From Halarchaeoplasma sp046498385 (GTDB taxonomy: Archaea; Thermoplasmatota; Thermoplasmata; Halarchaeoplasmatales; Halarchaeoplasmataceae): a stretch of DNA of 43,885 nucleotides. The notes beneath the pieces are model-generated. The model was not told the DNA's origin and did no database searches. It saw nothing but the letters and a program-made list of their open reading frames with translations. Shown in pieces: positions 25,350 to 33,765 of the stretch. A program made the translations under genes and the position numbers. The stretch covers positions 1 to 43,885 of the forward strand of contig JAWOAU010000099.1 in assembly GCA_046498385.1 (NCBI GenBank). Reading direction: 5' to 3'. The first letter of the stretch is position 1. Each line of letters begins with the position of its first letter.

Positions 25350-26144
25350 GTGGATGAAAAGTACCATGAATTGAAACGATCATTGAAAGAGCTATCTCCG
25401 GTGGCGGTGGCCTTCTCGGGAGGGGTGGACAGCTCATTTTTGCTGAAGGTAAGTGTGGATGTACTCGGGCCGGGTAACGTTATCGCACTCACCGCCCACT
25501 CTCTTCTTTCGTTCCCCGATGAACTGCAGCGAGCAAGAAAATTCGCCCGGAACATGGGGGTTGAACATGTCGTATTGGATATACCGGATTTGATCGACGA
25601 ACCCATCCGGGGCAATCCGAAGGACCGCTGCTATCACTGCAAAAAAAAGATTTTTGCATCTTTTATAGCTGCGTTGGAAAGTGAATTTGACGGGAAACCT
25701 ACTTTGATCGAAGGTACTAACCTAGATGACATAAACTCTTACAGACCGGGAAGAAAGGCCATCGAAGAGCTGGGGATACATTCCCCGCTACTGGAAAGCG
25801 GTGTTGACAAGGAAATTATCCGTTCGCTATCCTGGAAACTAAACCTTCCCACCTGGGACCATCCCTCTCAATCGTGCCTAGCCACTCGCTTTCCCTATGG
25901 TGAGGAATTAACGAAAAAGAAGCTGGGCATGGTGGAGGATGGCGAAGCCTACCTTAAAGCACTAGGATTCAGGGGATGCAGACTCCGTTATCACGGAGGC
26001 ATCGCCCGCATCGAGGTTCTACAGTTAGAGTGGGAAAGATTTCTGCACCATTCCTCCGAGATAGTTCACAAACTCAGGTCGCTTGGATTTACATACGTGA
26101 CCATGGACATGGAGGGGCTGAGAAGCGGTAGTATGGACATATAA
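25350..26144 (+). CDS. larE: LarE, ATP-dependent sulfur transferase for the NPN cofactor
   Basis: LarE adenylates and sulfurates the pyridinium carboxylates made by LarB. The 264-residue PP-loop enzyme has SGGVDSS (23-29), the RCYHCKKKIF segment (Cys94, Cys97), and QSCLATRFPYG with Cys176. Having the CxxC pair plus Cys176 fits the three-cysteine LarE type that uses an iron-sulfur cluster as sulfur carrier, rather than the type that sacrifices one cysteine. The distinction is from memory of the family. The GTG at 25350 has GGGGTG about eight bases upstream and lies six bases after the larC stop. Confidence 0.94.
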   Translation: MDEKYHELKRSLKELSPVAVAFSGGVDSSFLLKVSVDVLGPGNVIALTAHSLLSFPDELQRARKFARNMGVEHVVLDIPDLIDEPIRGNPKDRCYHCKKKIFASFIAALESEFDGKPTLIEGTNLDDINSYRPGRKAIEELGIHSPLLESGVDKEIIRSLSWKLNLPTWDHPSQSCLATRFPYGEELTKKKLGMVEDGEAYLKALGFRGCRLRYHGGIARIEVLQLEWERFLHHSSEIVHKLRSLGFTYVTMDMEGLRSGSMDI

Positions 26145-26220
26145 CGCAGGACAAAGGCAAGCCACGGTATGCAATAGGCATGAGACTGCAATCCGTGCCT
26201 TGTACAATCACAACAAATCG

Positions 26221-26228
26221 TATAAATG
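26221..26228 (+). promoter_or_regulatory. TATA box for a small membrane-protein gene
   Basis: TATAAATG is centred 28 nt before the ATG at 26253, the position expected for a leaderless transcript. This is the main reason to believe the small frame that follows. Confidence 0.4.
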
Positions 26229-26252
26229 TGCATAAAGGGCCTTTGTATACAC

Positions 26253-26462
26253 ATGGGCGATCACGCTTTGGAAAAGAGTATTCACCCCTGGAAATTCCAT
26301 GTTCTGTTGTTTACCAAGCCCATGGCCAAGCTTGCGTGTTTTTTTGCCGGAGTTGTATTCTCCATTTACTTAGCCTTGATAATGGGAACTATATTATTGC
26401 TGACGAGGTTGTCAGCCCGGTTCTACCTAGATCAAACAACACATACATATCACGGCGGATGA
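26253..26462 (+). CDS. Small single-span membrane protein, function unknown
   Basis: This 69-residue frame starts MGDHALEKSIHPWKF. It has one hydrophobic helix (LACFFAGVVFSIYLALIMGTILLL, about 25-48) and a short polar tail ending THTYHGG. There is no ribosome site, but a TATA box is placed exactly for a leaderless start at this ATG. It stands alone between larE and the HTH regulator. The frame could be fortuitous; the membrane helix and the promoter position favour a real gene. Confidence 0.4.
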   Translation: MGDHALEKSIHPWKFHVLLFTKPMAKLACFFAGVVFSIYLALIMGTILLLTRLSARFYLDQTTHTYHGG

Positions 26463-26470
26463 CCGTTACC

Positions 26471-26479
26471 TTTATATAG
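26471..26479 (+). promoter_or_regulatory. TATA box of the HTH-regulator operon
   Basis: TTTATATAG is centred 28-29 nt before the ATG at 26504 with no ribosome site between, so transcription should begin at or beside the start codon. Confidence 0.55.
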
Positions 26480-26503
26480 TCTAGATAGCTAAATTTAATA
26501 CTG

Positions 26504-27460
26504 ATGGATCGCTTCCAGATTATCGAAAGGGCTCGGGAAATTCTTGCAAAAGCAGGATTCTATCTTTCCGAAAGACATAACGAGAGAGGCATAAGCTTCG
26601 ATATCATTGCCAGGAAAGATGATAACCTGCTGATCATAAGTGTTCTTGTAAACGCGGACACTTCCAGACCTCACGATGCAAAGGAGCTTAAAATTTTGGC
26701 GGATTCACTGGAAGGTTCTCCTTTTTTGCTGGCCGAGCACGGGGGGCGAAAGCCTCTGGAGCGCGGAGTCATATACTCCCGTCGAGGCATACCTTTGATA
26801 TCTTTGAATACCATGGAGGATTTGTTTCTTGAAGGTGTTCCACCTTATGTATTCTCAGCACCAGGTGGTTTTTACGTATCCATCAACTCCGAAATGCTCA
26901 GAAAAGCTCGAAACCAAAAGCAGATTTCTCTAAGAAAGATGGCCGAGGTCGCAGGTGTATCACGCAAAGCCATACAAAAGTACGAAGATGGGATGGGTGT
27001 GGACCTTGAGGTCGCCATGAGGATGGAAGAATATTTGGGCGAGGATTTGATCATGCCTTTGAACCCCCTGGAATATAGCTCTGAACTAGAAATTGATCCA
27101 TTTGGTGGCTTGGATGAATTCAGTGAGATCGAGAGGATCATATTCGGATCGCTGCATTCCATGGGTTATCAGGTCATACCCACTTGTCACGCACCCTTCG
27201 AAGCGGTCACTTCCAAGGAAAAAGTCGTACTGCTTTCAGGAGTAGGTGACGAAGAGGGCGAGCGGCTTAAGAAGAAGGCACGTATAGTTTCCAACCTCAC
27301 ACACATCACCGAAAAAGAGTCCGTTCTATTTTTAAAGAAAAGATATACCCGTGTTAACCTCGAGGGGATACCTCTTATAGAAAAAGATGAGCTTGAAGAC
27401 CTTACATCATCCCGTGATGTTCTCGAATTGTTAAGGGAGCGAAAGACCGGGGGTCACTGA
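26504..27460 (+). CDS. Archaeal HTH-type regulator of the MTH967 family
   Basis: This 318-residue protein matches the conserved euryarchaeal family of putative HTH regulators. The N-terminal 125 residues look like a restriction-endonuclease or Holliday-resolvase-like fold (FDIIARKDDNLLIISVLVNAD). An XRE-type helix-turn-helix follows (about 130-185: LRKARNQKQISLRKMAEVAGVSRKAIQKYEDG as two adjoining helices), then a second nuclease-like domain (EIERIIFGSLHSMGYQVIPT). The second half probably lacks activity. It binds DNA, but the targets are unknown. The next gene starts directly at its stop codon, so the two are cotranscribed. Confidence 0.85.
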   Translation: MDRFQIIERAREILAKAGFYLSERHNERGISFDIIARKDDNLLIISVLVNADTSRPHDAKELKILADSLEGSPFLLAEHGGRKPLERGVIYSRRGIPLISLNTMEDLFLEGVPPYVFSAPGGFYVSINSEMLRKARNQKQISLRKMAEVAGVSRKAIQKYEDGMGVDLEVAMRMEEYLGEDLIMPLNPLEYSSELEIDPFGGLDEFSEIERIIFGSLHSMGYQVIPTCHAPFEAVTSKEKVVLLSGVGDEEGERLKKKARIVSNLTHITEKESVLFLKKRYTRVNLEGIPLIEKDELEDLTSSRDVLELLRERKTGGH

Positions 27461-28099
27461 TTGCACGCTTTAACCACTGATAAGAAAACTAAGGTATACT
27501 TGATAGGAGTCATAAAGGGTCTGGTTTCGGAGTCAGAGAAGGTAAAAGGAGCACTAAAAAAAATAGAGTTTCAGGTTGCAGCGCTCCCCATATCCCGGGA
27601 GGAGCTCAAGGCGTTGAAAAATTTAACGGGTGAGGATGAATTAACCATGAGTACGCCTGAGATCGCCTATGCAAAAAACCTTCAAAAATATGGTAAGGTC
27701 AAGATACCACCTCCTTCGTATCTAATACTGCTTGATCACTGTACGAAGAGAGAGATCCAGATAGAAGGTATAGACATGGATGAAGAGCATTATACTTCTG
27801 CCTACTGCAAGTACGTAAGCGGATTGGAACTCATGAGACAATCTATGTGGGAAAAACGTCTGTTGAAGAAAAAAATAAACCACCATTCTCCAATAGAATT
27901 CGCCCTTGAATGGGATAAACTCATTAACAAGTACAAAGGTTTCCGCAAGCTGGAAAAACATCGTGAAAAGGTGATGTCAAAGAATATCAAAAGATTATCA
28001 CGAAAGTCAAACGTATTCTCTATTATTGAACTGGAGCGTCTGGAGGGTGTATTGGAAATATTAAAGGACTTGGACTGGGACGAAACAAAGTTATCTTAA
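27461..28099 (+). CDS. Conserved hypothetical protein cotranscribed with the HTH regulator
   Basis: This 212-residue soluble protein starts at a TTG directly after the regulator's TGA, with GGGGGTC six to seven bases upstream. The N-terminus (TKVYLIGVIKGLVSESEKVK) suggests a Rossmann-like strand-helix pair. The C-terminal 100 residues are basic and helical (KRLLKKKINHHSPIEFALEWDKLINK split over two helices). I recognise no family. Its coupling to an MTH967-type regulator suggests a shared regulatory or nucleic-acid role. It overlaps the convergent LOG-like gene by 9 nt. Confidence 0.75.
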   Translation: MHALTTDKKTKVYLIGVIKGLVSESEKVKGALKKIEFQVAALPISREELKALKNLTGEDELTMSTPEIAYAKNLQKYGKVKIPPPSYLILLDHCTKREIQIEGIDMDEEHYTSAYCKYVSGLELMRQSMWEKRLLKKKINHHSPIEFALEWDKLINKYKGFRKLEKHREKVMSKNIKRLSRKSNVFSIIELERLEGVLEILKDLDWDETKLS

Positions 28100-28540
28100 T
28101 TGTTTTTTTAGATCTATCAGCAAGCTTTCAACGTCCTCATACATCTCAACGATATCCATATCCCAGGTACCTATGCCCAGTATCTTTTTTCCGTAGGCCG
28201 CGGCCAGTGATATCTCAGACAAGGTTCCGTAACCTCCGTCGACCGCTACTACCACATCACCGTTCATAACCACCAATGCATTACGCATTGACCCTATCCC
28301 GGTGACTACGGCATGATCCACGTATTGATTTTTTTCACCTCTATCAGAAGACGGCAGTATGCCTATGGTAGTGCCCCCTTCCATTTTTGCACCTTTACAT
28401 ACTGCCTCCATAACACCCCCCCTTCCGCCGCTGACCAGAGTCGCCCCTATCCTCGCAATGCCCCTCCCGAGTTCCACAGCAATCTCGCAGTCCCTTTCGG
28501 TACAGGTAGTCGAATCTCCGCCTATCACGCTTACGTACAT
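28091..28540 (-). CDS. LOG/TIGR00725-like Rossmann protein
   Basis: This 149-residue protein has the SMF/DprA-LOG fold. It shows VSVIGGDS at the N-terminus, VSGGRGGVMEAVCKGA, GSMRNALVVMNGDVVVAVDGG in two adjoining blocks, and GGYGTLSEISLA, which fits the GGxGTxxE phosphate-binding motif. LOG proteins release bases from nucleoside monophosphates; TIGR00725 members are not well characterised. The longer frame to 28597 adds 19 residues unlike the family, so I start at the ATG at 28540 next to MYVSVIGGDS. It is divergent from the cupin gene. Confidence 0.85.
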   Translation of the reverse strand: MYVSVIGGDSTTCTERDCEIAVELGRGIARIGATLVSGGRGGVMEAVCKGAKMEGGTTIGILPSSDRGEKNQYVDHAVVTGIGSMRNALVVMNGDVVVAVDGGYGTLSEISLAAAYGKKILGIGTWDMDIVEMYEDVESLLIDLKKQLR

Positions 28541-28614
28541 GGTTTGCAATAGTCGTAGTGGTAAAATAGATTTCCCAACAAAAGAGTTAATATTCAAAAT
28601 ACGAATCTTCTATC

Positions 28615-28926
28615 ATGTTACCTGAAGGAATTATCGAACTCAACGATATGATAGAAGTACAATCCGAAGCGATGGTCAGCCGAACTCTCATACAGGGAAA
28701 CGGCGGCACGGTGACGCTTTTTGCTTTTGACGAGGAACAATCTTTAAGTGAGCATACCACACCATTCGACGCAATGGTACAGATAATAAAAGGGAATATG
28801 GAAGTGGTTTTAAGGGGCGAGGAACATAGCATAGAAGCGGGACGCTGCATCATCATGCCCGCCAACGTACCTCACTCTTTGAAAGCTCTGGAACCTTCAA
28901 AGATGCTTCTGACCATGATCCGCTGA
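28615..28926 (+). CDS. Small single-domain cupin protein
   Basis: This 103-residue beta-barrel protein has the two cupin motifs: SEHTTPFDAMVQIIKGNMEV (motif 1, one conserved His plus acidic residues) and IEAGRCIIMPANVPHSLKAL (motif 2, with its His). It probably binds a divalent metal; the substrate is unknown. Small cupins like this often act as isomerases, oxygenases or sensors. It converges on iorB with two bases between their stops. Confidence 0.9.
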   Translation: MLPEGIIELNDMIEVQSEAMVSRTLIQGNGGTVTLFAFDEEQSLSEHTTPFDAMVQIIKGNMEVVLRGEEHSIEAGRCIIMPANVPHSLKALEPSKMLLTMIR

Positions 28927-28928
28927 AT

Positions 28929-29519
28929 TCACATCTGTTTCTTTGCACTCTCAAATCCAAGTTCGAAGGCTTTGATGTTTAACTCCACGAATCTTTCAGG
29001 CACATTTTTGCGTATGGAATTCTCCATATCATCTCTGGACAAAGGCAGAGCTCCGGTGGCGGTTAAGGCACCCAACATCACGATGTTCTGGGCAATGGCC
29101 GCACCGGCTTCTTGGGCCAGTTTCTTTGCATTTATTTTAATGAGCCGATCACTCACCTTCTCGATGGACTCGAACACCTTATCCAGCTCCGGATACTTCT
29201 GTTTACCCGAGCTGACGGTGAAGGGAACGATGGGGGCTGTGTTTGTGACTATCCATGTGTCCTCAGATGCTCTTTTTATCGCTCTATAGGTCTCCACGGG
29301 TTCGAAGCCGAGTATGACGTCGGCTTCACCGTCTCCGATGAGCGGGCTGTATACTTTTTCACCTATCTTTACCGTAGTAACAACGACTCCACCTCGTTGA
29401 GCCATGCCGTGTACTTCGCTCATCCAAACATCGAGCTCTTTCTCAAGAGCGGCACCGCCTAGCACCTTTGACGAAAGAAGTATACCCTGTCCGCCTACAC
29501 CTACTATCTGCATATTCAT
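28929..29519 (-). CDS. iorB: Indolepyruvate:ferredoxin oxidoreductase beta subunit
   Basis: IorB is the gamma-like subunit of the enzyme that decarboxylates aryl pyruvates from aromatic amino acids to acyl-CoA with ferredoxin. The 196-residue protein begins MNMQIVGVGGQGILLSSKVL, the usual start. It shows EVHGMAQRGGVVVTTVKIG and the C-terminal FELGFE helix. The frame is open to 29585, but the ATG at 29519 overlaps the iorA stop as ATGA, so that start is preferred. Last gene of the six-gene por-ior operon. Confidence 0.95.
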   Translation of the reverse strand: MNMQIVGVGGQGILLSSKVLGGAALEKELDVWMSEVHGMAQRGGVVVTTVKIGEKVYSPLIGDGEADVILGFEPVETYRAIKRASEDTWIVTNTAPIVPFTVSSGKQKYPELDKVFESIEKVSDRLIKINAKKLAQEAGAAIAQNIVMLGALTATGALPLSRDDMENSIRKNVPERFVELNIKAFELGFESAKKQM

Positions 29520-31357
29520 TCTTCCACCCCCGGACCTATGGCGTCGAAGGGGCATACCTGCGCACAGTGGCTGCAGCCGATACATAGAGTAGTATCTATG
29601 GTAACTTCGTCCCCCTCTTTAACCAGGGCGATACAGCCCAGTTGCTTAACACACAAATAGCACTGTTTACACTTCTCCTGGTCAACGTGATAAGGCGGAT
29701 TACTTAATTTCTTCTTGTCGATAAGCACACACGGATATTTAGAGACTATTACGGAAATACCAGGATGCTCGATGGCTTTTTTGAACACCTCTGTTGTTTT
29801 ATCTATCTCGTAGGGGTTGACGGTCTCTACGAACTTTACTCCAGCCCCCTTTGCCAGCTCTTCTATGGAAAGAATAGGCGCAGGATCGCCCATACCTGTT
29901 CTGCCGGTTCCGGGATGAGGTTGATGTCCGGTCATGGCAGTGGTTCGGTTATCCATTATAACGTAAACAAAGTCGTGCTGGTTGTACACACCGCTAACAA
30001 GAGCCGGCAAACCAGAGTGGAAGAAAGTGGAATCGCCCAGGAAGGCAAAAACCTTCTGGCCGGTATTTTTGGAAAATCCACCGGCGGCTCCTACGCTCGA
30101 ACCCATACACAGCAGGAAATCGGCGGTATTCAACGGATCTTGGACTCCCAAGGTATAGCAACCGATATCGCTTGAAAATATCGCCTCTCGTTTGCCTAGT
30201 GCCTTCTTTACCGCATAGTAAGTAGCACGATGTGGGCATCCCGGACAAAGTGATGGGGGTCGCGATGGCAGTTCGTATCTCTCGGCCTCCAAGGGTTCTC
30301 CGCTAGGGGGGATCTCCATGAGCTTTGATACCGCATCCCTTACCACGTCTGGATCGTATTCGTACAGTCGTGAGAAATGTTCCGTATGCTTTCCGTAAAC
30401 CTCTAGGGGCGGATTGCATTTCTTAGCTAGGGAAAGTATTTTATCCTCGATGAACGGTTCTAACTCTTCAACTATTAACACACGTTCAGCATCTTTTATG
30501 AACCTACCCACCCTTTCCTCCGGGAAAGGATTGGTCATGCCTAGCTTGAGAAGAGATATCGGTAGATCGTTTATCTCTCTAAGTTCGTGAACATAGTTGA
30601 ACCCAGCTCCAGAACCGATCACATGAAGCTTCGGTTCTTTTACCGGCATCTCTCGGGTGAACTCAGATCCTTCTGATACGGGTGCCGCTTTGCCAATCTG
30701 TTCCAGCAAGCGAGGATGGTTTTTGCGGGCATTTTGGGGTACGGCTACGAAACGCCCCGGATCCTTCTCGAAATGACCTATTGGGGCTGGCTCTTTTAAC
30801 TCTCCGAAGGTGACTATCCCTCGAGCATGATTGACACGGGTGGTAGTTCTTATGAGAACTGGGAGCTCAAGTTCTTCCGATAGATCGAAAGCGTACTTAG
30901 TCATTTCCTTTGCTTCGTGGGGACTGGTTGGTTCCAGCATGGGTATACTTCCCAGTACGGAATAATAACGGTTGTCCTGTTCGTTCTGACTTGAGTGCAT
31001 AGAGGGGTCGCCGGCAGCTACGATCACCATACCGGCTCTGACACCACAGTACATTAAAGTCATCAAAGCGTCGGCGGCTACGTTTATTCCCACATGTTTC
31101 ATCCATGCCATGGCCCTGCGGCCGGAAGCAGCCGCAGCCGCAGCCACCTCCATCGCTACTTTTTCGTTGGCGGAGTACTCGAAGTACATACCGTAATCCT
31201 TTGCTATCTTTTCGAGGGTGTTCCCTATCTCCGAGGAAGGCGTTCCCGGGTAGGTTGAACCGTGGCCCACACCGGCCTCGAATGCACCTCTCACTATGGC
31301 TTCATTGCCTAACAGCATTATTTTTTTACCCGGTTCATCGTGGAGGAGTTCTTTCAT
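29516..31357 (-). CDS. iorA: Indolepyruvate:ferredoxin oxidoreductase alpha subunit
   Basis: This 613-residue catalytic subunit fuses the pyruvate-binding domain, the TPP-binding domain and a ferredoxin domain. N-terminal NEAIVRGAFEAGVG and TYPGTPSSEIG are followed by the CoA-transferase-like middle. The TPP domain has CPGCPHR and GDSTFFHSGLPALVSGVYNQ with MDNRTTAMTGHQPHPGTG. The C-terminus carries two [4Fe-4S] motifs (CKQCYLCVKQLGC and CIGCSHCAQVC). It allows fermentation of Phe, Tyr and Trp through their keto acids. It follows porB by 11 nt, which makes one operon with pyruvate oxidoreductase. Confidence 0.97.
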   Translation of the reverse strand: MKELLHDEPGKKIMLLGNEAIVRGAFEAGVGHGSTYPGTPSSEIGNTLEKIAKDYGMYFEYSANEKVAMEVAAAAAASGRRAMAWMKHVGINVAADALMTLMYCGVRAGMVIVAAGDPSMHSSQNEQDNRYYSVLGSIPMLEPTSPHEAKEMTKYAFDLSEELELPVLIRTTTRVNHARGIVTFGELKEPAPIGHFEKDPGRFVAVPQNARKNHPRLLEQIGKAAPVSEGSEFTREMPVKEPKLHVIGSGAGFNYVHELREINDLPISLLKLGMTNPFPEERVGRFIKDAERVLIVEELEPFIEDKILSLAKKCNPPLEVYGKHTEHFSRLYEYDPDVVRDAVSKLMEIPPSGEPLEAERYELPSRPPSLCPGCPHRATYYAVKKALGKREAIFSSDIGCYTLGVQDPLNTADFLLCMGSSVGAAGGFSKNTGQKVFAFLGDSTFFHSGLPALVSGVYNQHDFVYVIMDNRTTAMTGHQPHPGTGRTGMGDPAPILSIEELAKGAGVKFVETVNPYEIDKTTEVFKKAIEHPGISVIVSKYPCVLIDKKKLSNPPYHVDQEKCKQCYLCVKQLGCIALVKEGDEVTIDTTLCIGCSHCAQVCPFDAIGPGVEE

Positions 31358-31368
31358 CTGTTCAACTC

Positions 31369-32265
31369 CTATTCATTGACAAGCTCTTCTTTTTTAAGCA
31401 AGAGTTCCCATTCTTTATCCACGTTTTTCTGTATCTTTTCCACCTCTTCTTCCGGAAGGTGTCTGAACCTACCTTGGGTCTTGAGGTAATTCTTTACCGG
31501 GATCTTGTTCTTTGGCTTCTTGTATATCCTGTATTTACCGTCCTCTATCTCGTAAAGTGGGAACACACAGCTGTCGACGGCCAATCGGCAGAGTTCTATG
31601 GTGGCGGACGGATCTGACCTCCATCCTGTAGGGCAGGGTGCGTAGATGTGAATGAACTTCGGCCCGGGTATGTCCTTCGCCTTCTTTATCTTGTCTATCA
31701 TCAACTCGGGGTAACCGATGCTTACTGTGGCAGCATAGGGTATTCCATGGGCGTTCACTATGTCCATCATGTTCTTCTTAGGATTCTTCTTCCATACCTT
31801 CTGCTTTCCAACGGGAGTGGTGGTGGTCCATGCACCGTAGGGTGTCTCACCACTTCGCTGGATACCTGTGTTCATGTACGCCTCGTTATCGTACATGATC
31901 TGTATGGTGTCCGTGCCCCTCTCGATACATCCTGAAAGGGCCTGAATACCTATATCCGCGGTACCGCCGTCTCCGGCAAAACCTACTACCGTGATTTCAC
32001 GGGGATCAACGCCCTTTGCATTCAGCGCGGCCCTTACACCGGAGGATGCCGCACCGGTTGCCTCGAATGCATTGTACAACAACGGTATATCCAAATTCCT
32101 AGAAGGCCAAACACCGGGTATTACCGCCCAGCAGCAGGCGGGTATATTGATCATGGTATTTTTGCCAAGCGCCTTAAGTGTATATCTCATGGCGTGTGCC
32201 GCTCCGCAGCCCGGGCACGCGGTCGTTCCCTGGAACATTAACTCTTCTTCTGGTAATTTAGCCAT
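31369..32265 (-). CDS. porB: Pyruvate:ferredoxin oxidoreductase beta subunit
   Basis: This 298-residue TPP-binding subunit shows CPGCGAAHAMRYTLKALG, ACCWAVIPG, the TPP-magnesium motif GFAGDGGTADIGIQALSG with DNEAYMNTG, and a C-terminal cysteine pair region around APCPTGW. The longer frame begins at 32280, but GGAGGCGAT stands before the ATG at 32265, and that ATG follows the porA stop by two bases, so I use 32265. With PorA it forms the catalytic core converting pyruvate and CoA to acetyl-CoA. A valine-type specificity cannot be fully excluded. Confidence 0.95.
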   Translation of the reverse strand: MAKLPEEELMFQGTTACPGCGAAHAMRYTLKALGKNTMINIPACCWAVIPGVWPSRNLDIPLLYNAFEATGAASSGVRAALNAKGVDPREITVVGFAGDGGTADIGIQALSGCIERGTDTIQIMYDNEAYMNTGIQRSGETPYGAWTTTTPVGKQKVWKKNPKKNMMDIVNAHGIPYAATVSIGYPELMIDKIKKAKDIPGPKFIHIYAPCPTGWRSDPSATIELCRLAVDSCVFPLYEIEDGKYRIYKKPKNKIPVKNYLKTQGRFRHLPEEEVEKIQKNVDKEWELLLKKEELVNE

Positions 32266-32267
32266 TT

Positions 32268-33461
32268 TTATCGCCTCCATCGTTCTTGGTTGATTCTAAG
32301 GTCGACCCATTCGACCTCCTGATCAAGTCCTTTATCCTGAAGTGATATCGCATCCAGCATGACGTTCTTCAATATCTTCGGTGTTAGGTCCCTACCGCCG
32401 AGACCAACGATATAATCTTTAATGATTAGGTCTCGTTGACCGTAGAGTGTGTCCTTTATCTCCCTTGCAGCGTCTCCGCCGTGTCCGAAGGTATAGCTCC
32501 TGTCGAGAACACCTAACACATTCACGTCCTTGGTGATTTCTCTGAACTTCTCAGCAGGGAACGGCCGGAATGTTCGAAGTCGGGCAAGACCGACGTTATG
32601 CCCTTCTTCCCTGAGTTCATCGATTACGTCCTTAGAAGTACTGGATATGGACCCCATCGTTACTATGAGCACGTCCACACCGTCGGTTTTGTACTCCTCT
32701 ATAAGTCCGCCCGGATTCCTGCCAAAGATTTCCTCGAACTCCTTGTTGACCTTTTCTATCTTGTCCGGTGCCTTTTCGAAGGCCTCGGCGATCTTGTATC
32801 TGAAGTCCATATACCAATCGGGCATACCCAGTGAACCGAATCCCAGGGGCCTGTTCACATCGAGCTTGTATTCCGGGTCGTAGGGTGGTAGGAAGTCATC
32901 GACTAATTCCTGATCGTATATCTCCACGGGCTCCTTGGTGTGGCTGAGTATGAACGCATCCTCAACCACCATTGCCGGCAGCATTATGTCTTCGTCCTCG
33001 CATATCTTGTAGGCCATTATTATGCTGTCAAGCACTTCCTGGTTGTTCTCACAGAAGAACTGTAATTGTCCGGTCCCTTTCTGCGCCAGGGTATCAAGAT
33101 GATCCGCCCATACACTCCATGGAGGTCCCATGGCCCTGTTTATGTTAGTCATAACAACGGGCAACCTTGCGCCTGCGGCCCATATCAACAACTCGTGCAT
33201 CAACGCAAGTCCATGGGCAGATGAAGCGGTGTAGGCTCTGGTACCGGCGTTGGATGCTGCAATGCAGGCGGCCATGGCGGAGTGCTCGCTTTCCACCTTT
33301 ATGTATTCCGAATCCATTTCACCGTCGGCAACCAACTGTGCTATCTTCTCAACCACTTCCGTCTGGGGTGTTATGGGATATGCAGCAACGACCTCTACCC
33401 GGGACAGTTTAGCTCCGTAGGCTGATGCAAAGTTACCGGATACTATCCTCATTTCAGACAT
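32268..33461 (-). CDS. porA: Pyruvate:ferredoxin oxidoreductase alpha subunit
   Basis: This 397-residue subunit shows ASAYGAKLSRVEVVAAYPIT, KVESEHSAMAACIAASNAGT, the SSAHGLALMHELLIWAAGAR region, and PLGFGSLGMPDWYMDFRYKI, which is characteristic of PorA. It binds pyruvate and CoA next to the TPP of PorB. Start: AAGGAGG six bases before the ATG at 33461, overlapping the porD stop by 8 nt. The middle gene of the operon, fully intact. Confidence 0.96.
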   Translation of the reverse strand: MSEMRIVSGNFASAYGAKLSRVEVVAAYPITPQTEVVEKIAQLVADGEMDSEYIKVESEHSAMAACIAASNAGTRAYTASSAHGLALMHELLIWAAGARLPVVMTNINRAMGPPWSVWADHLDTLAQKGTGQLQFFCENNQEVLDSIIMAYKICEDEDIMLPAMVVEDAFILSHTKEPVEIYDQELVDDFLPPYDPEYKLDVNRPLGFGSLGMPDWYMDFRYKIAEAFEKAPDKIEKVNKEFEEIFGRNPGGLIEEYKTDGVDVLIVTMGSISSTSKDVIDELREEGHNVGLARLRTFRPFPAEKFREITKDVNVLGVLDRSYTFGHGGDAAREIKDTLYGQRDLIIKDYIVGLGGRDLTPKILKNVMLDAISLQDKGLDQEVEWVDLRINQERWRR

Positions 33462-33765
33462 GATCTGCCTCCTTTTCCATCACGATCGCATCTACGGGAC
33501 ACTCCTTGGCACAAATCCCGCAACCCTTGCAGAATTCGTAGTCCACCACTGCGCCTTCTTTCTTGACATGTATGGACACATCGGGACAGAACTTCCAGCA
33601 GATACCGCACTTGATACATTTCTCGCTGTCAACTATGGGTCGCAGTGTTCTCCAGCTTCCTGTCTTTGTCATCAGGTACGATGGGCAGTCGGTTATGAAT
33701 GTAAGGGGTACGTCTCTGTGGTCTTTTGGATCTTCAACAATTCTATAAACTTCTTTTTCACTCAA
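33454..33765 (-). CDS. porD: Pyruvate:ferredoxin oxidoreductase delta subunit (2[4Fe-4S])
   Basis: This ferredoxin-like subunit of 103 residues has two CxxCxxCxxxC motifs (CIKCGICWKFCPD and CKGCGICAKECPV) that carry electrons from the TPP centre. The N-terminal SWRTLRPIVDSEKC stretch is typical of PorD. The longest frame begins with a GTG at 33774, but that GTG is inside the ribosome site GAGGTG, which stands six bases before a TTG at 33765; I choose the TTG. It overlaps porG by 8 nt from that start. Confidence 0.94.
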   Translation of the reverse strand: MSEKEVYRIVEDPKDHRDVPLTFITDCPSYLMTKTGSWRTLRPIVDSEKCIKCGICWKFCPDVSIHVKKEGAVVDYEFCKGCGICAKECPVDAIVMEKEADHV

